Source: Gemmatimonadota bacterium (GTDB taxonomy: Bacteria > Gemmatimonadota > Gemmatimonadetes > Gemmatimonadales > Gemmatimonadaceae). Taken from it: a stretch of 64,000 nt of DNA. Each line of letters begins with the position of its first letter. The stretch's first letter is position 1. The position numbers and the translations under genes were made by a program. The stretch lies in contig JADJAD010000008.1 of the NCBI GenBank assembly GCA_016704465.1, forward strand, positions 1 through 64,000, written 5' to 3'. Below the pieces are notes generated by a model. That model saw only the letters and a program-made list of their open reading frames with translations. It had not been told where the DNA came from and searched no databases. Shown here piece after piece: positions 8,344-16,765 of this stretch.

Positions 8344-9189
8344 GTGACCACTTCACCTGCGGGCGGGATCCTGTACGTCGTGTCGACCCCGATCGGCAAC
8401 CTGGGAGACATGTCGCATCGCGCCGTGGAAACGCTGCGAGAGGTCTCGCTCATCCTGTGCGAAGACACGCGGCATTCGCGGGCACTGCTGGATCACTACG
8501 GCATCCGGACGCCGACCTCATCGCTGCACGAGCACAACGAAGCGCGCGAGGCCGAGCGCGTCGTGGCCCGGCTGGCCAGCGGCGACTCGATCGCCCTGAT
8601 TTCCGACGCCGGAACCCCGCTGCTCTCCGACCCCGGCGCCCGCTTGGTGCAGTCCGTCATTGCGGCGGAAGGCACGGTGACGCCGATCCCGGGTGCGTCG
8701 GCGCTCCTGTCGGCCCTGGTTGCGTCGGGGCTGGCGGGCGAGGTCTTCACCTTTGTCGGTTTCCTGGCCCGGAAGGGGAAGGCGCGGGCGGCGCAACTGG
8801 AGATGCTCAGCGACCTGCCGCATACCGGCGTATTTTACGAGTCACCGCATCGCGTCGGCGACACGCTCGACGACCTGGCCCAGGCGCTGGGGGAGTCGGC
8901 CGTGTCCCGTCGCGTCGTTGTGGCGCGGGAACTCACCAAGCGCTTTGAGGAATTCCGGCGGGGCACGGTGGCCGAACTGGCTGCCGCGTACCGCGAATCG
9001 CCGCCGCGCGGCGAGGTCGTGATCCTGCTGGAAGGTCGCGCCGAGGTGGTGCTCGACGAGGCGACGCTGCGAGACTCGGCGCACCTTCTCCGACGTGAGG
9101 GGGCGACGACGCGTGAAATCGCGCGGTCGCTGGTCGAGCGGCATGGGGCCCCACGCAATCTGGCTTACCGTTTAGCGCAGGACGCATGA
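8344..9189 (+). CDS. rsmI: 16S rRNA (cytidine1402-2'-O)-methyltransferase
   Basis: SAM-dependent tetrapyrrole-methylase-fold enzyme that methylates C1402 in the decoding centre of 16S rRNA. It shows LYVVSTPIGNLGDMSHRA at the N terminus, CEDTRHSR, SDAGTPLLSDPGARLV, PIPGASALLSALVASG, and the ESPHR and VARELTKRFEE motifs. I take GTG at 8344 as the start because it puts the conserved LYVVSTPIGNL about ten residues in; the ATG at 8284 would add 20 unconserved residues. The stop overlaps the next ATG by 4 bp, so it is coupled to the DUF4159 gene. Confidence 0.93.
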   Translation: MTTSPAGGILYVVSTPIGNLGDMSHRAVETLREVSLILCEDTRHSRALLDHYGIRTPTSSLHEHNEAREAERVVARLASGDSIALISDAGTPLLSDPGARLVQSVIAAEGTVTPIPGASALLSALVASGLAGEVFTFVGFLARKGKARAAQLEMLSDLPHTGVFYESPHRVGDTLDDLAQALGESAVSRRVVVARELTKRFEEFRRGTVAELAAAYRESPPRGEVVILLEGRAEVVLDEATLRDSAHLLRREGATTREIARSLVERHGAPRNLAYRLAQDA

Positions 9190-9863
9190 ATCGTCTTTGT
9201 CGAGTTGTCGCGCCGCTCCTCTTCCTGTCCCTCGCTGGCTTCGCACCGCCCACGGTCTCTCGGCTCGGGATCGCGCGGCTGCAGTATGATGGGGGAGGAG
9301 ACTGGTACGCGAATCCCTCCAGCCTCGGCAACCTGCTCAAGGCGATCAACGAGCGCACCACGCTTCGGGTCGAACCGACCGAGGGGCGCGTCACGCTGAC
9401 AGACGAGCGCCTGTACGACTACGCATTCCTGCATGTCACGGGGCATGGCGAGGTGCGATTTACCGACACCGAGGTCTCGCACCTTCGCGAGTGGGTCCTG
9501 CGCGGCGGGTTCCTGCACGTCGACGACAACTACGGCCTCGACGAGTCGTTCCGGCGGGAGATCGCCCGGGTCTTTCCGGAGCGGCCGCTCGTGGACGTCC
9601 CGCTCTCGCATCCCATCTATCACGTGGTCTACGAGTTCCCCCGGGGGGTGCCGAAAATTCACGAGCACGATGGGAAGCCGGCTCGAGGGTATGGAATTTT
9701 CGTCGGCGATCGATTGGCGGTGTACTACACGAGCGAGAGCGACTTGGGGAATGGGTGGGAGGACCTCGGGACATACAACGATCCACCGGAAATGCATGAG
9801 GCGGCGCTGCGCATGGGCGTGAACCTCTTCGTGTATGCCGTCACCAGCCGACCCGTCTCATGA
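9186..9863 (+). CDS. DUF4159 domain protein, exported
   Basis: A 225-residue protein with an N-terminal signal segment (FLSLAGFAPPTVS) and a DUF4159 fold resembling a glutamine-amidotransferase-like Rossmann domain. Recognisable segments are FTRLQY-like GIARLQYDGGGDWY, YAFLHVTGHGEVRFT, LREWVLRGGFLHVDDNYG, and the FP..PL..PLSHPIYHVVYEF stretch. DUF4159 proteins usually sit with MoxR ATPases, DUF58 and VWA (Bat) proteins in aerotolerance-like operons; here the partner is the DUF4175 gene immediately downstream (ATGA overlap). Function is unknown; a periplasmic sensing or scaffold role is inferred. Confidence 0.75.
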   Translation: MNRLCRVVAPLLFLSLAGFAPPTVSRLGIARLQYDGGGDWYANPSSLGNLLKAINERTTLRVEPTEGRVTLTDERLYDYAFLHVTGHGEVRFTDTEVSHLREWVLRGGFLHVDDNYGLDESFRREIARVFPERPLVDVPLSHPIYHVVYEFPRGVPKIHEHDGKPARGYGIFVGDRLAVYYTSESDLGNGWEDLGTYNDPPEMHEAALRMGVNLFVYAVTSRPVS

Positions 9864-12800
9864 CACTCTTGGACCTGGTAGAGCGCGAACGGAAAGGGAT
9901 CGCGCGACATCTGACGACGGGGGGCGTGGCGCTGGTCGCGACCGTGGTGGTCGCGGTCCTGCTGGCGGCGACGCTCCTGCTCGGCGACAGCCGATGGCTG
10001 TCGCTGCCGCGGGCGACCCCGTTCATCGGCTGGTCGCTCGCCATCGCCGCCGCGGTGGCCGGCGCACGTTGGCTGCGCGACCGGCTGCGCGAGGACACGG
10101 CGATCACGCGCATTGCGCGGGCGGTGGAGGAGGAAGGGCGCATGCGCGACGGGTCGGTGCGTGCCGCGCTCGAGGTGGCGGAGGATGGCGCGCTCGGACG
10201 CCTGAACGCAGAACAGGTCGCGGGGCGGTTGTCGCCGCGTGCGTTGACCGGGCTTGCGCCCAAACTGCGCAAGTCGGTCGGGCAGCGGGCGCTGGCCGGG
10301 TTGGGGCTCGCGCTGGCCGGCATCCTGGCGCTTGTCTCGGCGGCGTCGGCAGCGCCCGATGGCTGGCGGGCACTCCTGCACCCGGTCCTGGCATGGAACG
10401 GGACGCTGCTTGGGGGCGTGACGCTGACCCAGGCTCCGAGATCGGTGTTGCGCGGGGAGCAGGTGCACCTGACGGTGCGGGCGCCGGGACGACAGACGGT
10501 CAGGGTAGCGCAGCGGGTGACGGGAAGCTCGTGGCGCGAGAGCATCGTGACGCTGGTCGGTGACTCGGCGGTCGTGGCGCTGGGTCCGCTCGATGCCGAC
10601 CTGGCGATCTATGCCACCGACGGGCGCAGCACGAGCGACACGATGTCGGTGCGCGTGGTGGATCGTCCCTTCATCGGCGACGTGACGGTGCGCGCCACGT
10701 TCCCGGAGTACCTGGGGCGCAGGCCCGAGAACCTCCCGTTAGGCGAGCTGGTGCGCATCCCGCGTGGCACCTCGCTGGCGATCGACGGACACTCCTCGAC
10801 GGAACTGGCCTCGGTGCGGCTGGCCAATGGGACGACTGCGGTCGCGCTGGCCGTCACGGCGCGCGACTTTCGCGGGGAGTTCCAGCCGGTGGCGGGGGGG
10901 ACGTTCACGTGGGCGGCGACAGGACGGAACGGCGCCATCGAGGACCTGCCGCCGGCCCTGCAGCTGGACGTGCAGCCCGACTCCGCGCCGCGCGTCGAGA
11001 TACTCTCGCCGGGACGTGACACCGTCGTGAGCGCGCAAGACACGATCGGCTTCTCCGTGCTGGCCACCGACGACCACGGCCTGTCGGCTGCCGCGCTGCG
11101 GGTGACGATCTCGAATTCACGCGGCGAGGTCCGCTCCACGGCACTGCGTCCGCTGGGCACGGCGCAGGGTGAACAGTTCCAGGGACAGCTCGCGCTGAGC
11201 ATGGGCGTGCTGGCCCCGGGCGACCGGATGCGGGTCGTGGCCACGGCCACCGACGCCTCGCCGTGGCGGCAGGTGGGCGAGAGCCCGGCGCTGGTGTTGC
11301 GCCTGCCGACATTGAGCGAGCAGCGGGATGCGATCCGATCGGCCGCCGATGCCGCCGTGGCCGAGGCGCAGGCCACCGCCAACGCGCAGAAGCAGCTGAA
11401 TCAGCGCACGGCCGACGCGGCGCGCGCGCAACAGCGTGAGCAGCAGCAGGGCAAGGACGCCATGTCGTACGAGGCGTCCGAGCAGGCCAAGCAGTTCGCC
11501 AAGGAACAGCGCCAGCTCGCCGAGCGCATGCAGCAGATGCAGGAGTCGGCGCGCAAGCTCGAACAGTCGCTCAAGCAGACAGGGGCGCTGGATAGTGCGC
11601 TGCAGGAGCGCCTGCGCGAGGCGCAGAAGCTCCTGCGCGACGCCCTGACCCCCGAGCTGCAGGAGAAGCTTCGCAAGCTCGAGCAGGCATCGCAGGACAT
11701 GTCGGGCGATGACTCAAAGCGTGCGTTGCAAGACCTGACGGAGCAGCAGCGCCGGCTGCGCGAGCAGCTGGAGAAGAGCGTGGAAATGCTCAAGCGCGCG
11801 GCGCTCGAGGGGCAGATGTCGACGCTCAAGGAAGAGGCGAAGGAACTGGCCAAGAACCAGCGCTCGCTCGTGGACTCGCTGCGCACGGCCGACCAGCAGG
11901 AGGAGAAGGAGGCCGCCGAGCGCATGGCGAAGGAGCTGACCGACCGCGCGAAGAACCTGCAGGAGGACGTGAAGAAGCTGCAGGAACGCCTGCAGAAGGA
12001 AAAGGCGGACGCGGGCGCCGACCGCGTGAAGGATGCCAACGAGAAGATCGACGAGTCGCTGGAGAAGCTGCAGCAGGCGATGCAGCAGCAGGCGGGACAG
12101 AAGCAGGACGGACAGAAGCAGGATGGACAGCAGGCGGGGCAGAAGCAGGACGGGCAAAAGCAGGATGGGCAGAAGCAGGACGGTCAGAAGCAGGATGGGC
12201 AGTCGGGACAGAGCGGGCAGAAGCAGGATGGCGCCAAGCAGCAGGGGCAGGAGCAGAAGGGGGGAGAGAAGCAGCAGCAGGGCCAGAGCGGTCAGCAGGG
12301 ACAGACCGCCAAGGATGGGCAGCAGCAGAGTGGGAACGAGTCCGGGCCCGGCAAGGAGGGCGGGCAGAAGGGCGAGTCGCAGGCCAACCAGTCGGCGGCC
12401 GAGCAGGCGGCGAAGGCGATGGAAGATGCCGCCAACGACCTGCAGCAGGCGCGAGAGCAGCAGGTCGGGGAATGGAAGAAGGAACTCACGGGCGAGCTGG
12501 ACCAGTCGATCCAGGAGATGTTGCAGCTGGGACGCGAGCAGGACAAGCTGGAGCAGCAGGCACGCAGCGGGACGTCGCCGTCCGAGCTGCGCTCGCAGCA
12601 GAGCGCCCTGCAGCAGGGAGTGGAGAAGACGATGCAGCGGTTGCAGCAGGCGAGCACCAAGTCGAACCTGCTGTCGCAGCGCTCGTTGCGGATGATGAAT
12701 GACGCCCGCCGCAAGGTCGAGGATGCGACGGCCCAGTCGCAGCGCGCGCAGAGCGGGCAGCAGATGGCGAGCGCGATGCGCGAGGCCGGGGAGTCGCTCA

Positions 12801-13393
12801 ACCAGGCCGGTGCGTCGCTGGTGCGCGATCGCGAGCGCACGCAGAACAGCGAGTCGTCCACCGGCTTCGCCGAGATGCTGGAGCAGCTGCAGGAAATGGC
12901 CCGCCAGCAGCAAGCGCTGAACTCGGCGGCGCAGGACCTGATGCCGAAGCCCGGGTCGAAGATGGACGGCAAGGGGCAGGATGACGCACGGGCGCTGGCG
13001 CAGCAGCAGCGCGAGGTCGCCGCCAAGCTCGAGGAGCAGGGAGGCGCCGACGAAAGCGGGCGCGCCGACGAGATGGCGCGCGAGGCGCGCCAGATTGCCC
13101 AGCAACTCGAGTCGGCGAACCTCGACGCGTCGGTGCTGGAACGACAGCAGCGCCTGTTCCGGAAGATGCTGGATGCCGGACGCCTGCTGGAGGAAGACCA
13201 GCGCGAGGACACGGGGAAACGTGAAGCCACTTCGTGGACCGGGACCGACGTCTTCACCCCGCCGGGAAGCTCGGCCAGCGGCAAGGGGGCCTCGAAGTTC
13301 ACCCCGCCGACGTGGAACGAGTTGCGCGGCCTGACGCCGGAAGAACGGCGGCTGGTGCTGGAGTACTTCAAGCGGATCAATGGCAAGCCGTAG
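9860..13393 (+). CDS. Very large DUF4175-like membrane protein with coiled coils and GQKQD repeats
   Basis: A 1177-residue protein. Hydrophobic segments lie at about 21-42, 54-72 and 145-168. They are followed by beta-rich Ig-like regions (about 190-480, including VTVRATFPEYLGRRPENL and DDHGLSAAALRV, typical of DUF4175), then about 600 residues of charged coiled coil interrupted by a Gln/Lys/Asp/Gly repeat (about 745-830). The C terminus (FTPPTWNELRGLTPEERRLVLEYFKRIN) is well ordered. Such proteins accompany Bat/MoxR-type operons. It overlaps its upstream neighbour by 4 bp. Exact role unknown; a large periplasmic stalk is the most I can infer. A TTA-GGC pair occurs at 10737-10744. Confidence 0.75.
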   Translation: MTLLDLVERERKGIARHLTTGGVALVATVVVAVLLAATLLLGDSRWLSLPRATPFIGWSLAIAAAVAGARWLRDRLREDTAITRIARAVEEEGRMRDGSVRAALEVAEDGALGRLNAEQVAGRLSPRALTGLAPKLRKSVGQRALAGLGLALAGILALVSAASAAPDGWRALLHPVLAWNGTLLGGVTLTQAPRSVLRGEQVHLTVRAPGRQTVRVAQRVTGSSWRESIVTLVGDSAVVALGPLDADLAIYATDGRSTSDTMSVRVVDRPFIGDVTVRATFPEYLGRRPENLPLGELVRIPRGTSLAIDGHSSTELASVRLANGTTAVALAVTARDFRGEFQPVAGGTFTWAATGRNGAIEDLPPALQLDVQPDSAPRVEILSPGRDTVVSAQDTIGFSVLATDDHGLSAAALRVTISNSRGEVRSTALRPLGTAQGEQFQGQLALSMGVLAPGDRMRVVATATDASPWRQVGESPALVLRLPTLSEQRDAIRSAADAAVAEAQATANAQKQLNQRTADAARAQQREQQQGKDAMSYEASEQAKQFAKEQRQLAERMQQMQESARKLEQSLKQTGALDSALQERLREAQKLLRDALTPELQEKLRKLEQASQDMSGDDSKRALQDLTEQQRRLREQLEKSVEMLKRAALEGQMSTLKEEAKELAKNQRSLVDSLRTADQQEEKEAAERMAKELTDRAKNLQEDVKKLQERLQKEKADAGADRVKDANEKIDESLEKLQQAMQQQAGQKQDGQKQDGQQAGQKQDGQKQDGQKQDGQKQDGQSGQSGQKQDGAKQQGQEQKGGEKQQQGQSGQQGQTAKDGQQQSGNESGPGKEGGQKGESQANQSAAEQAAKAMEDAANDLQQAREQQVGEWKKELTGELDQSIQEMLQLGREQDKLEQQARSGTSPSELRSQQSALQQGVEKTMQRLQQASTKSNLLSQRSLRMMNDARRKVEDATAQSQRAQSGQQMASAMREAGESLNQAGASLVRDRERTQNSESSTGFAEMLEQLQEMARQQQALNSAAQDLMPKPGSKMDGKGQDDARALAQQQREVAAKLEEQGGADESGRADEMAREARQIAQQLESANLDASVLERQQRLFRKMLDAGRLLEEDQREDTGKREATSWTGTDVFTPPGSSASGKGASKFTPPTWNELRGLTPEERRLVLEYFKRINGKP
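12093..12240 (+). repeat. In-frame 15-bp tandem repeats encoding GQKQD units
   Basis: About nine imperfect copies of a 15-bp unit (consensus GGRCAGAAGCAGGAY) encode the pentapeptide GQKQD with variants. Some copies differ by synonymous bases, which suggests repeated slippage or recombination under protein-level selection. The tract lies in the coiled-coil part of the DUF4175-like protein and is a likely site of length polymorphism. Confidence 0.85.
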
Positions 13394-13426
13394 GGGGGGA
13401 CGGGGGACGGGGGACGGGGGACGGGC
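13391..13426. repeat. Heptamer repeat (GGGGACG)n, copy 3
   Basis: Four to five GGGGACG units directly after the DUF4175 stop codon and before the signal peptide of the TPR protein. If the TPR gene starts at the upstream ATG (13380), the repeat is translated as a Gly/Arg/Asp stretch. The plus strand, hence the mRNA, is G-rich here. Confidence 0.85.
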
Positions 13427-13439
13427 GTGGCGGCGGGGG

Positions 13440-15155
13440 GTGGCGCGGCTGATCGTTGCTGGAGTAGCGCTGGTTGGGGTGAGCGCGGCGGCGGGGGGGC
13501 AGGAGGGGAGCGCGACGAAGTCGCCGCTGGTGCAGGCGCTTGACCTGGAGAGTGCGGGGAAGTGCCGGGAGGCGATCCCGCTCTACCGCCAATCGATCGG
13601 GGCCGACGATCCGGTCGGGGCGGTGCTCGGACTCGAGCGCTGCTACTCGCAGGTTGGTGGCAGCGAGGCCATGTTGCCGCTCGTCGACTCGTTGCTCGCA
13701 CTCAAGCCGCGCGACCCGCTGCTGCGCACCGTGCAGCTTCGCACGCTCATCGGGCTGCGACGCGGCACGGAGGCCGATCGGGCGTTCAACCAGTGGATGG
13801 CTGCGTCGCCGCGCGATCCGGCGCCGTTCCGCGAGTATGCCCGGCTCCTGCTGGAGACGGGACGCGCGGCGGCGGCCGACACGGTCCTGCGCGGTGCTGT
13901 CTCGGCGCTCGGCAGGACGCGCGACCTTGCGGCAGAATTCGCCCAGATGCAGGCTGCCCTCGGATTGTGGGTCGCATCGGCCACGAGTTGGCGCGAGGCG
14001 AGCGAGGTGATGCCGTACATGGAGCAGGCGGCGGTCTTCTCGTTGTCCACCACCCCCGACTCGCTGCGGGAGGGCGTGCGCGAGGTCTTCGGGGCCTCGC
14101 CGGTCGCGTTGCGGGCGCGCCGCATTCTCGCGTCGCTGGAGACGCGGTGGCGCTCGGCGCGGGAGGGATGGCTGGTGCTCTCGCAGGTGCCGCCCTCCGA
14201 TTCGGCGGTGCAGGCGTGGATCGACTTCGGGGCAGAGGCGGAGTCGAACGAGTCGTGGCTGACGGCGCGTGACGCGTATGTGGCCGCCGCGGCGCATCGC
14301 CCCAACGATCGCATGCTGCTCGTGAAGGCGGCGACGGCGGCACTGACGGGAGGCGAGGGCGCGTCGGCGCTGGCGCTGTTGCAGCCGGTGTTGGCGTCTG
14401 GCGACTCCTCGGCCGCCGGCGCGGTGGCGTTGCTCGAGGTTCGTGCGCTCGCGCAGTTAGGGCGGGCCGCCGAAATCGAGCGGATTCTTGCCGAGCGTGC
14501 GGGGCCGCTGGGCCAGTCGGGGATTCGACAGGCCCACCAGACGTTGGCCTGGGCGTGGATTCGGAGCGGCGACCTGGTCAAGGCCCGCGCCGCGCTCATC
14601 GCCGGCGGAGGGGGGACGGACGAGGACTCGCGTGTGGAAGCGTGGCTCGCCCTGTACGAGGGCGACCTCAAGACCGCGCGCGCAGGGCTGCGACGCACCG
14701 ATGAGACGTCGCGCGACGTGGTGACGGCGATGGCGCTGCTGTCGCGCACGCGCGCGGAGTACGCACCACCGGTCGGTGCGGCATTCCTCGTCCTGGCGCG
14801 CGGCGACACCGCCGAGGCGGCGCGCCAGTTCGCGGCGACGGCCGAGACCCTGACCGACGCTGCCCCATTCCTGCTGCTGGTCTCCGCGCGCCTGTGGCAG
14901 TCGAGTGGCGACACACCGCAGGCGGTGCAACTATGGCAGCGCTTGATCACCGACCACTCGGACGCGCCCGAAGCGGCCGAGGCGGAACTGGACTGGGCGC
15001 GGCTGCTGCGGCGCGCGGGGGACACGGCTGGGGCGATTGCGCATCTCGAGCACCTGATCCTGACGTACACGCAGAGCGCACTTGTGCCGCAGGCGCGTCG
15101 GGAACTCGAGCTGGCGCGTGGCTCGGTACCGCCTGGGCGTGGGGTGGACGAATGA
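13440..15155 (+). CDS. Exported TPR-repeat protein
   Basis: About 571 residues from the GTG at 13440, which gives a clean signal peptide (ARLIVAGVALVGVSAAA then GGQE). The ATG at 13380 is in frame but would place the heptamer repeat at the N terminus and overlap the upstream gene by 14 bp. The mature protein is a chain of helical hairpins of TPR character: EAIPLYRQSIGADDPVGAVLGLERCYSQ, later LWQRLITDHSDAPEAAEAELDWARLLRRAGD, with the typical A/L/W spacing and a final YTQSALVPQARRELE repeat. It is probably a periplasmic adaptor for the DUF4159/DUF4175 system, judged only from gene order. Confidence 0.75.
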   Translation: MARLIVAGVALVGVSAAAGGQEGSATKSPLVQALDLESAGKCREAIPLYRQSIGADDPVGAVLGLERCYSQVGGSEAMLPLVDSLLALKPRDPLLRTVQLRTLIGLRRGTEADRAFNQWMAASPRDPAPFREYARLLLETGRAAAADTVLRGAVSALGRTRDLAAEFAQMQAALGLWVASATSWREASEVMPYMEQAAVFSLSTTPDSLREGVREVFGASPVALRARRILASLETRWRSAREGWLVLSQVPPSDSAVQAWIDFGAEAESNESWLTARDAYVAAAAHRPNDRMLLVKAATAALTGGEGASALALLQPVLASGDSSAAGAVALLEVRALAQLGRAAEIERILAERAGPLGQSGIRQAHQTLAWAWIRSGDLVKARAALIAGGGGTDEDSRVEAWLALYEGDLKTARAGLRRTDETSRDVVTAMALLSRTRAEYAPPVGAAFLVLARGDTAEAARQFAATAETLTDAAPFLLLVSARLWQSSGDTPQAVQLWQRLITDHSDAPEAAEAELDWARLLRRAGDTAGAIAHLEHLILTYTQSALVPQARRELELARGSVPPGRGVDE

Positions 15156-15170
15156 GTCGATGGCGCAGTC

Positions 15171-15200
15171 GGGGGGGGGGGGGCAGGGGGCCCCCCCCAA
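15171..15200. repeat. Homopolymer tract G13-CA-G5-C8
   Basis: A run of 13 G, then CA, five G and eight C, 15 bp after the TPR gene stop. It could fold as a G/C hairpin but lacks a following T run, so it is not a convincing intrinsic terminator. Tracts like this are prone to both replication slippage and sequencing error, which matters for reading frames around it. Confidence 0.8.
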
Positions 15201-15347
15201 CAACAACATCACCCCTCCTTCACTTCTCTCTCTCATCATTTCCTTGCCGTCGTCATCCTTTCATCGTCGCCGCTCTGCCCGTTCGCTCGCCTCTGCGGCG
15301 TTAGTCGCCATGCGCGCGCGGCGCGGCGCGCGGCGTCGAGTCTAGCC

Positions 15348-16580
15348 ATGGTCATGCTCCTGCCGGCCATGGCGGGCGCGCAGCACCTGCTCGTCCCCAT
15401 GGACGACGACCAGAGCAACCAGCTCAAGGCGTACGGACTGACCTTCAACGCCCTGCGCGATGGGAACAAGGCCGAGTGGTTCATCAACTATCGCGGCGGC
15501 GCGTATCTGCTGCCCGACCTCCCCGACCTGCGCAAGCGTGCGACGCTGGACGGGGTGTCGTTCGAGGCGCTCGACAATGGGCGACTCGCGATCATCCGCG
15601 CCGAAATTGCCGCCGGCAACATGGATGCAATCTCGCTCGAGCGGGCGCCCAAGATCGCCATCTACAAGCCGTCGAAGTCGCCGCCGTGGGACGACGCCGT
15701 GACGCTGGCCCTCCAGTATGCCGGGATCGACTTTGCATCGCTCTACGACGAGGAGGTCGTGGCGGGCGACCTGGCCAAGTACGATTGGCTGCACCTGCAC
15801 CACGAGGACTTCACCGGCCAGCAGAACAAGCTGTACCTCGGCTTCCGTGACACCCCGTGGTTCATCGAGCAGCGCGACGTGGCCATGGCCAGCGCGCGCA
15901 AGCTCAACTTCCCCAACATCCCGGCGATGAAGAAGGCGGTGGCGGAGAAGATGCGGCAGTTCGTCGAACGCGGCGGATTTCTCTTCGCCATGTGCGGCGC
16001 GACCGAGACGCTCTCGCTCGCGATCGCGGCGCAGCAGGTCGACATTGCGGGGAGCTTCGCCGACGGCACGCCGGTCGACGAGGCCGCCGACAGCAAGCTC
16101 GATTGGGACCGGTCGTTCGGATTCAAGGACGTGCACCTGGAGCCCTCGCCCTTCGTGAACTCGATGAGCGACATCGATGGCCACCAGGTGAACGTCCCCG
16201 GGCGGCGGCAGCCGCTGGGACAGTTCACCCTGTTCCAGTTCTCGGCCAAGTTCGACCCCGTCTCGTCGATGCTGGTGCAGAACCACCGCACCGTCATCCC
16301 CGACTACTACGGTGTCACGACGTCGTTCACCAAGGCGACGATCAAGCCGGGCGTGACGATCCTGGCGCAGGAAGAGGGGGCGCCGTGGGCGAAGTACCTG
16401 CACGGCGACTACGGCAAGGGGTCGTGGACCTACCTCGGCGGACATGACCCGGAAGATCCGCAACACAACATCGGGGCTGCACCGACCGACCTGTCGCTGC
16501 ATCCGTCGTCACCCGGCTATCGGTTGATCCTGAATAACGTGTTGTTTCCGGCGGCGAAGAAGAAGCCACTGAAAACTTAG
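15348..16580 (+). CDS. Exported protein of the family annotated 'asparagine synthetase B' (no synthetase domain)
   Basis: 410 residues from the ATG at 15348. It matches from memory a Bacteroidota/Gemmatimonadota family carrying the name asparagine synthetase B: LVPMDDDQSNQLKAYGLTF, EWFINYRGGAYLLPDLP, the KIAIYKPSKSPPWDDAVT segment, and YDWLHLHHEDFTGQQNK. There is no N-terminal nucleophile Cys and no PP-loop ATP motif, so the name is very likely a misnomer; GGFLFAMCGATET suggests a class-I amidotransferase-like fold. The signal peptide looks truncated (only 11 residues before AGA-Q). An ATG at 15310 in the next frame would supply the Arg-rich start, so a 1-base error or mutation in 15310-15345 is suspected. 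Confidence 0.7.
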   Translation: MVMLLPAMAGAQHLLVPMDDDQSNQLKAYGLTFNALRDGNKAEWFINYRGGAYLLPDLPDLRKRATLDGVSFEALDNGRLAIIRAEIAAGNMDAISLERAPKIAIYKPSKSPPWDDAVTLALQYAGIDFASLYDEEVVAGDLAKYDWLHLHHEDFTGQQNKLYLGFRDTPWFIEQRDVAMASARKLNFPNIPAMKKAVAEKMRQFVERGGFLFAMCGATETLSLAIAAQQVDIAGSFADGTPVDEAADSKLDWDRSFGFKDVHLEPSPFVNSMSDIDGHQVNVPGRRQPLGQFTLFQFSAKFDPVSSMLVQNHRTVIPDYYGVTTSFTKATIKPGVTILAQEEGAPWAKYLHGDYGKGSWTYLGGHDPEDPQHNIGAAPTDLSLHPSSPGYRLILNNVLFPAAKKKPLKT

Positions 16581-16607
16581 ACGGGGACGGGGGACGGGAG
16601 ACGGGAG
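16581..16607. repeat. Heptamer repeat, G-rich arm, copy 4
   Basis: GGGGACG/GGAGACG units begin right at the stop codon of the preceding gene. Together with the C-rich block at 16725-16753 they form an inverted pair enclosing about 117 bp of GC-rich sequence with no gene. Confidence 0.8.
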
Positions 16608-16724
16608 TGCCGGCGCGCTTTGCGCCCCGGCCAGCGATGCCGTCCTGTGGGGGACGCGCGACGAGAGTGTGGGACGGGGGAAGAGATCGACCCCGCCGCC
16701 CCGCGAGCGGCCCCGCCGCTCGCA

Positions 16725-16753
16725 CTCCCGTCCCCCGTCCCCCGTCCCCCGTC
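16725..16753. repeat. Heptamer repeat, C-rich arm, copy 5
   Basis: Four CCCCGTC units, complementary to the block at 16581. It ends 12 bp before the ATG of the JAMM-DinG gene, so it occupies the ribosome-binding-site region of that gene and no Shine-Dalgarno sequence is visible there. Confidence 0.8.
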
Positions 16754-16765
16754 TAGTTTCCCCGC

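Noticed and set aside
15171..15200. Intrinsic terminator from the G13/C8 run
   Set aside because: No T run after the possible stem, and homopolymers do not make a defined hairpin.
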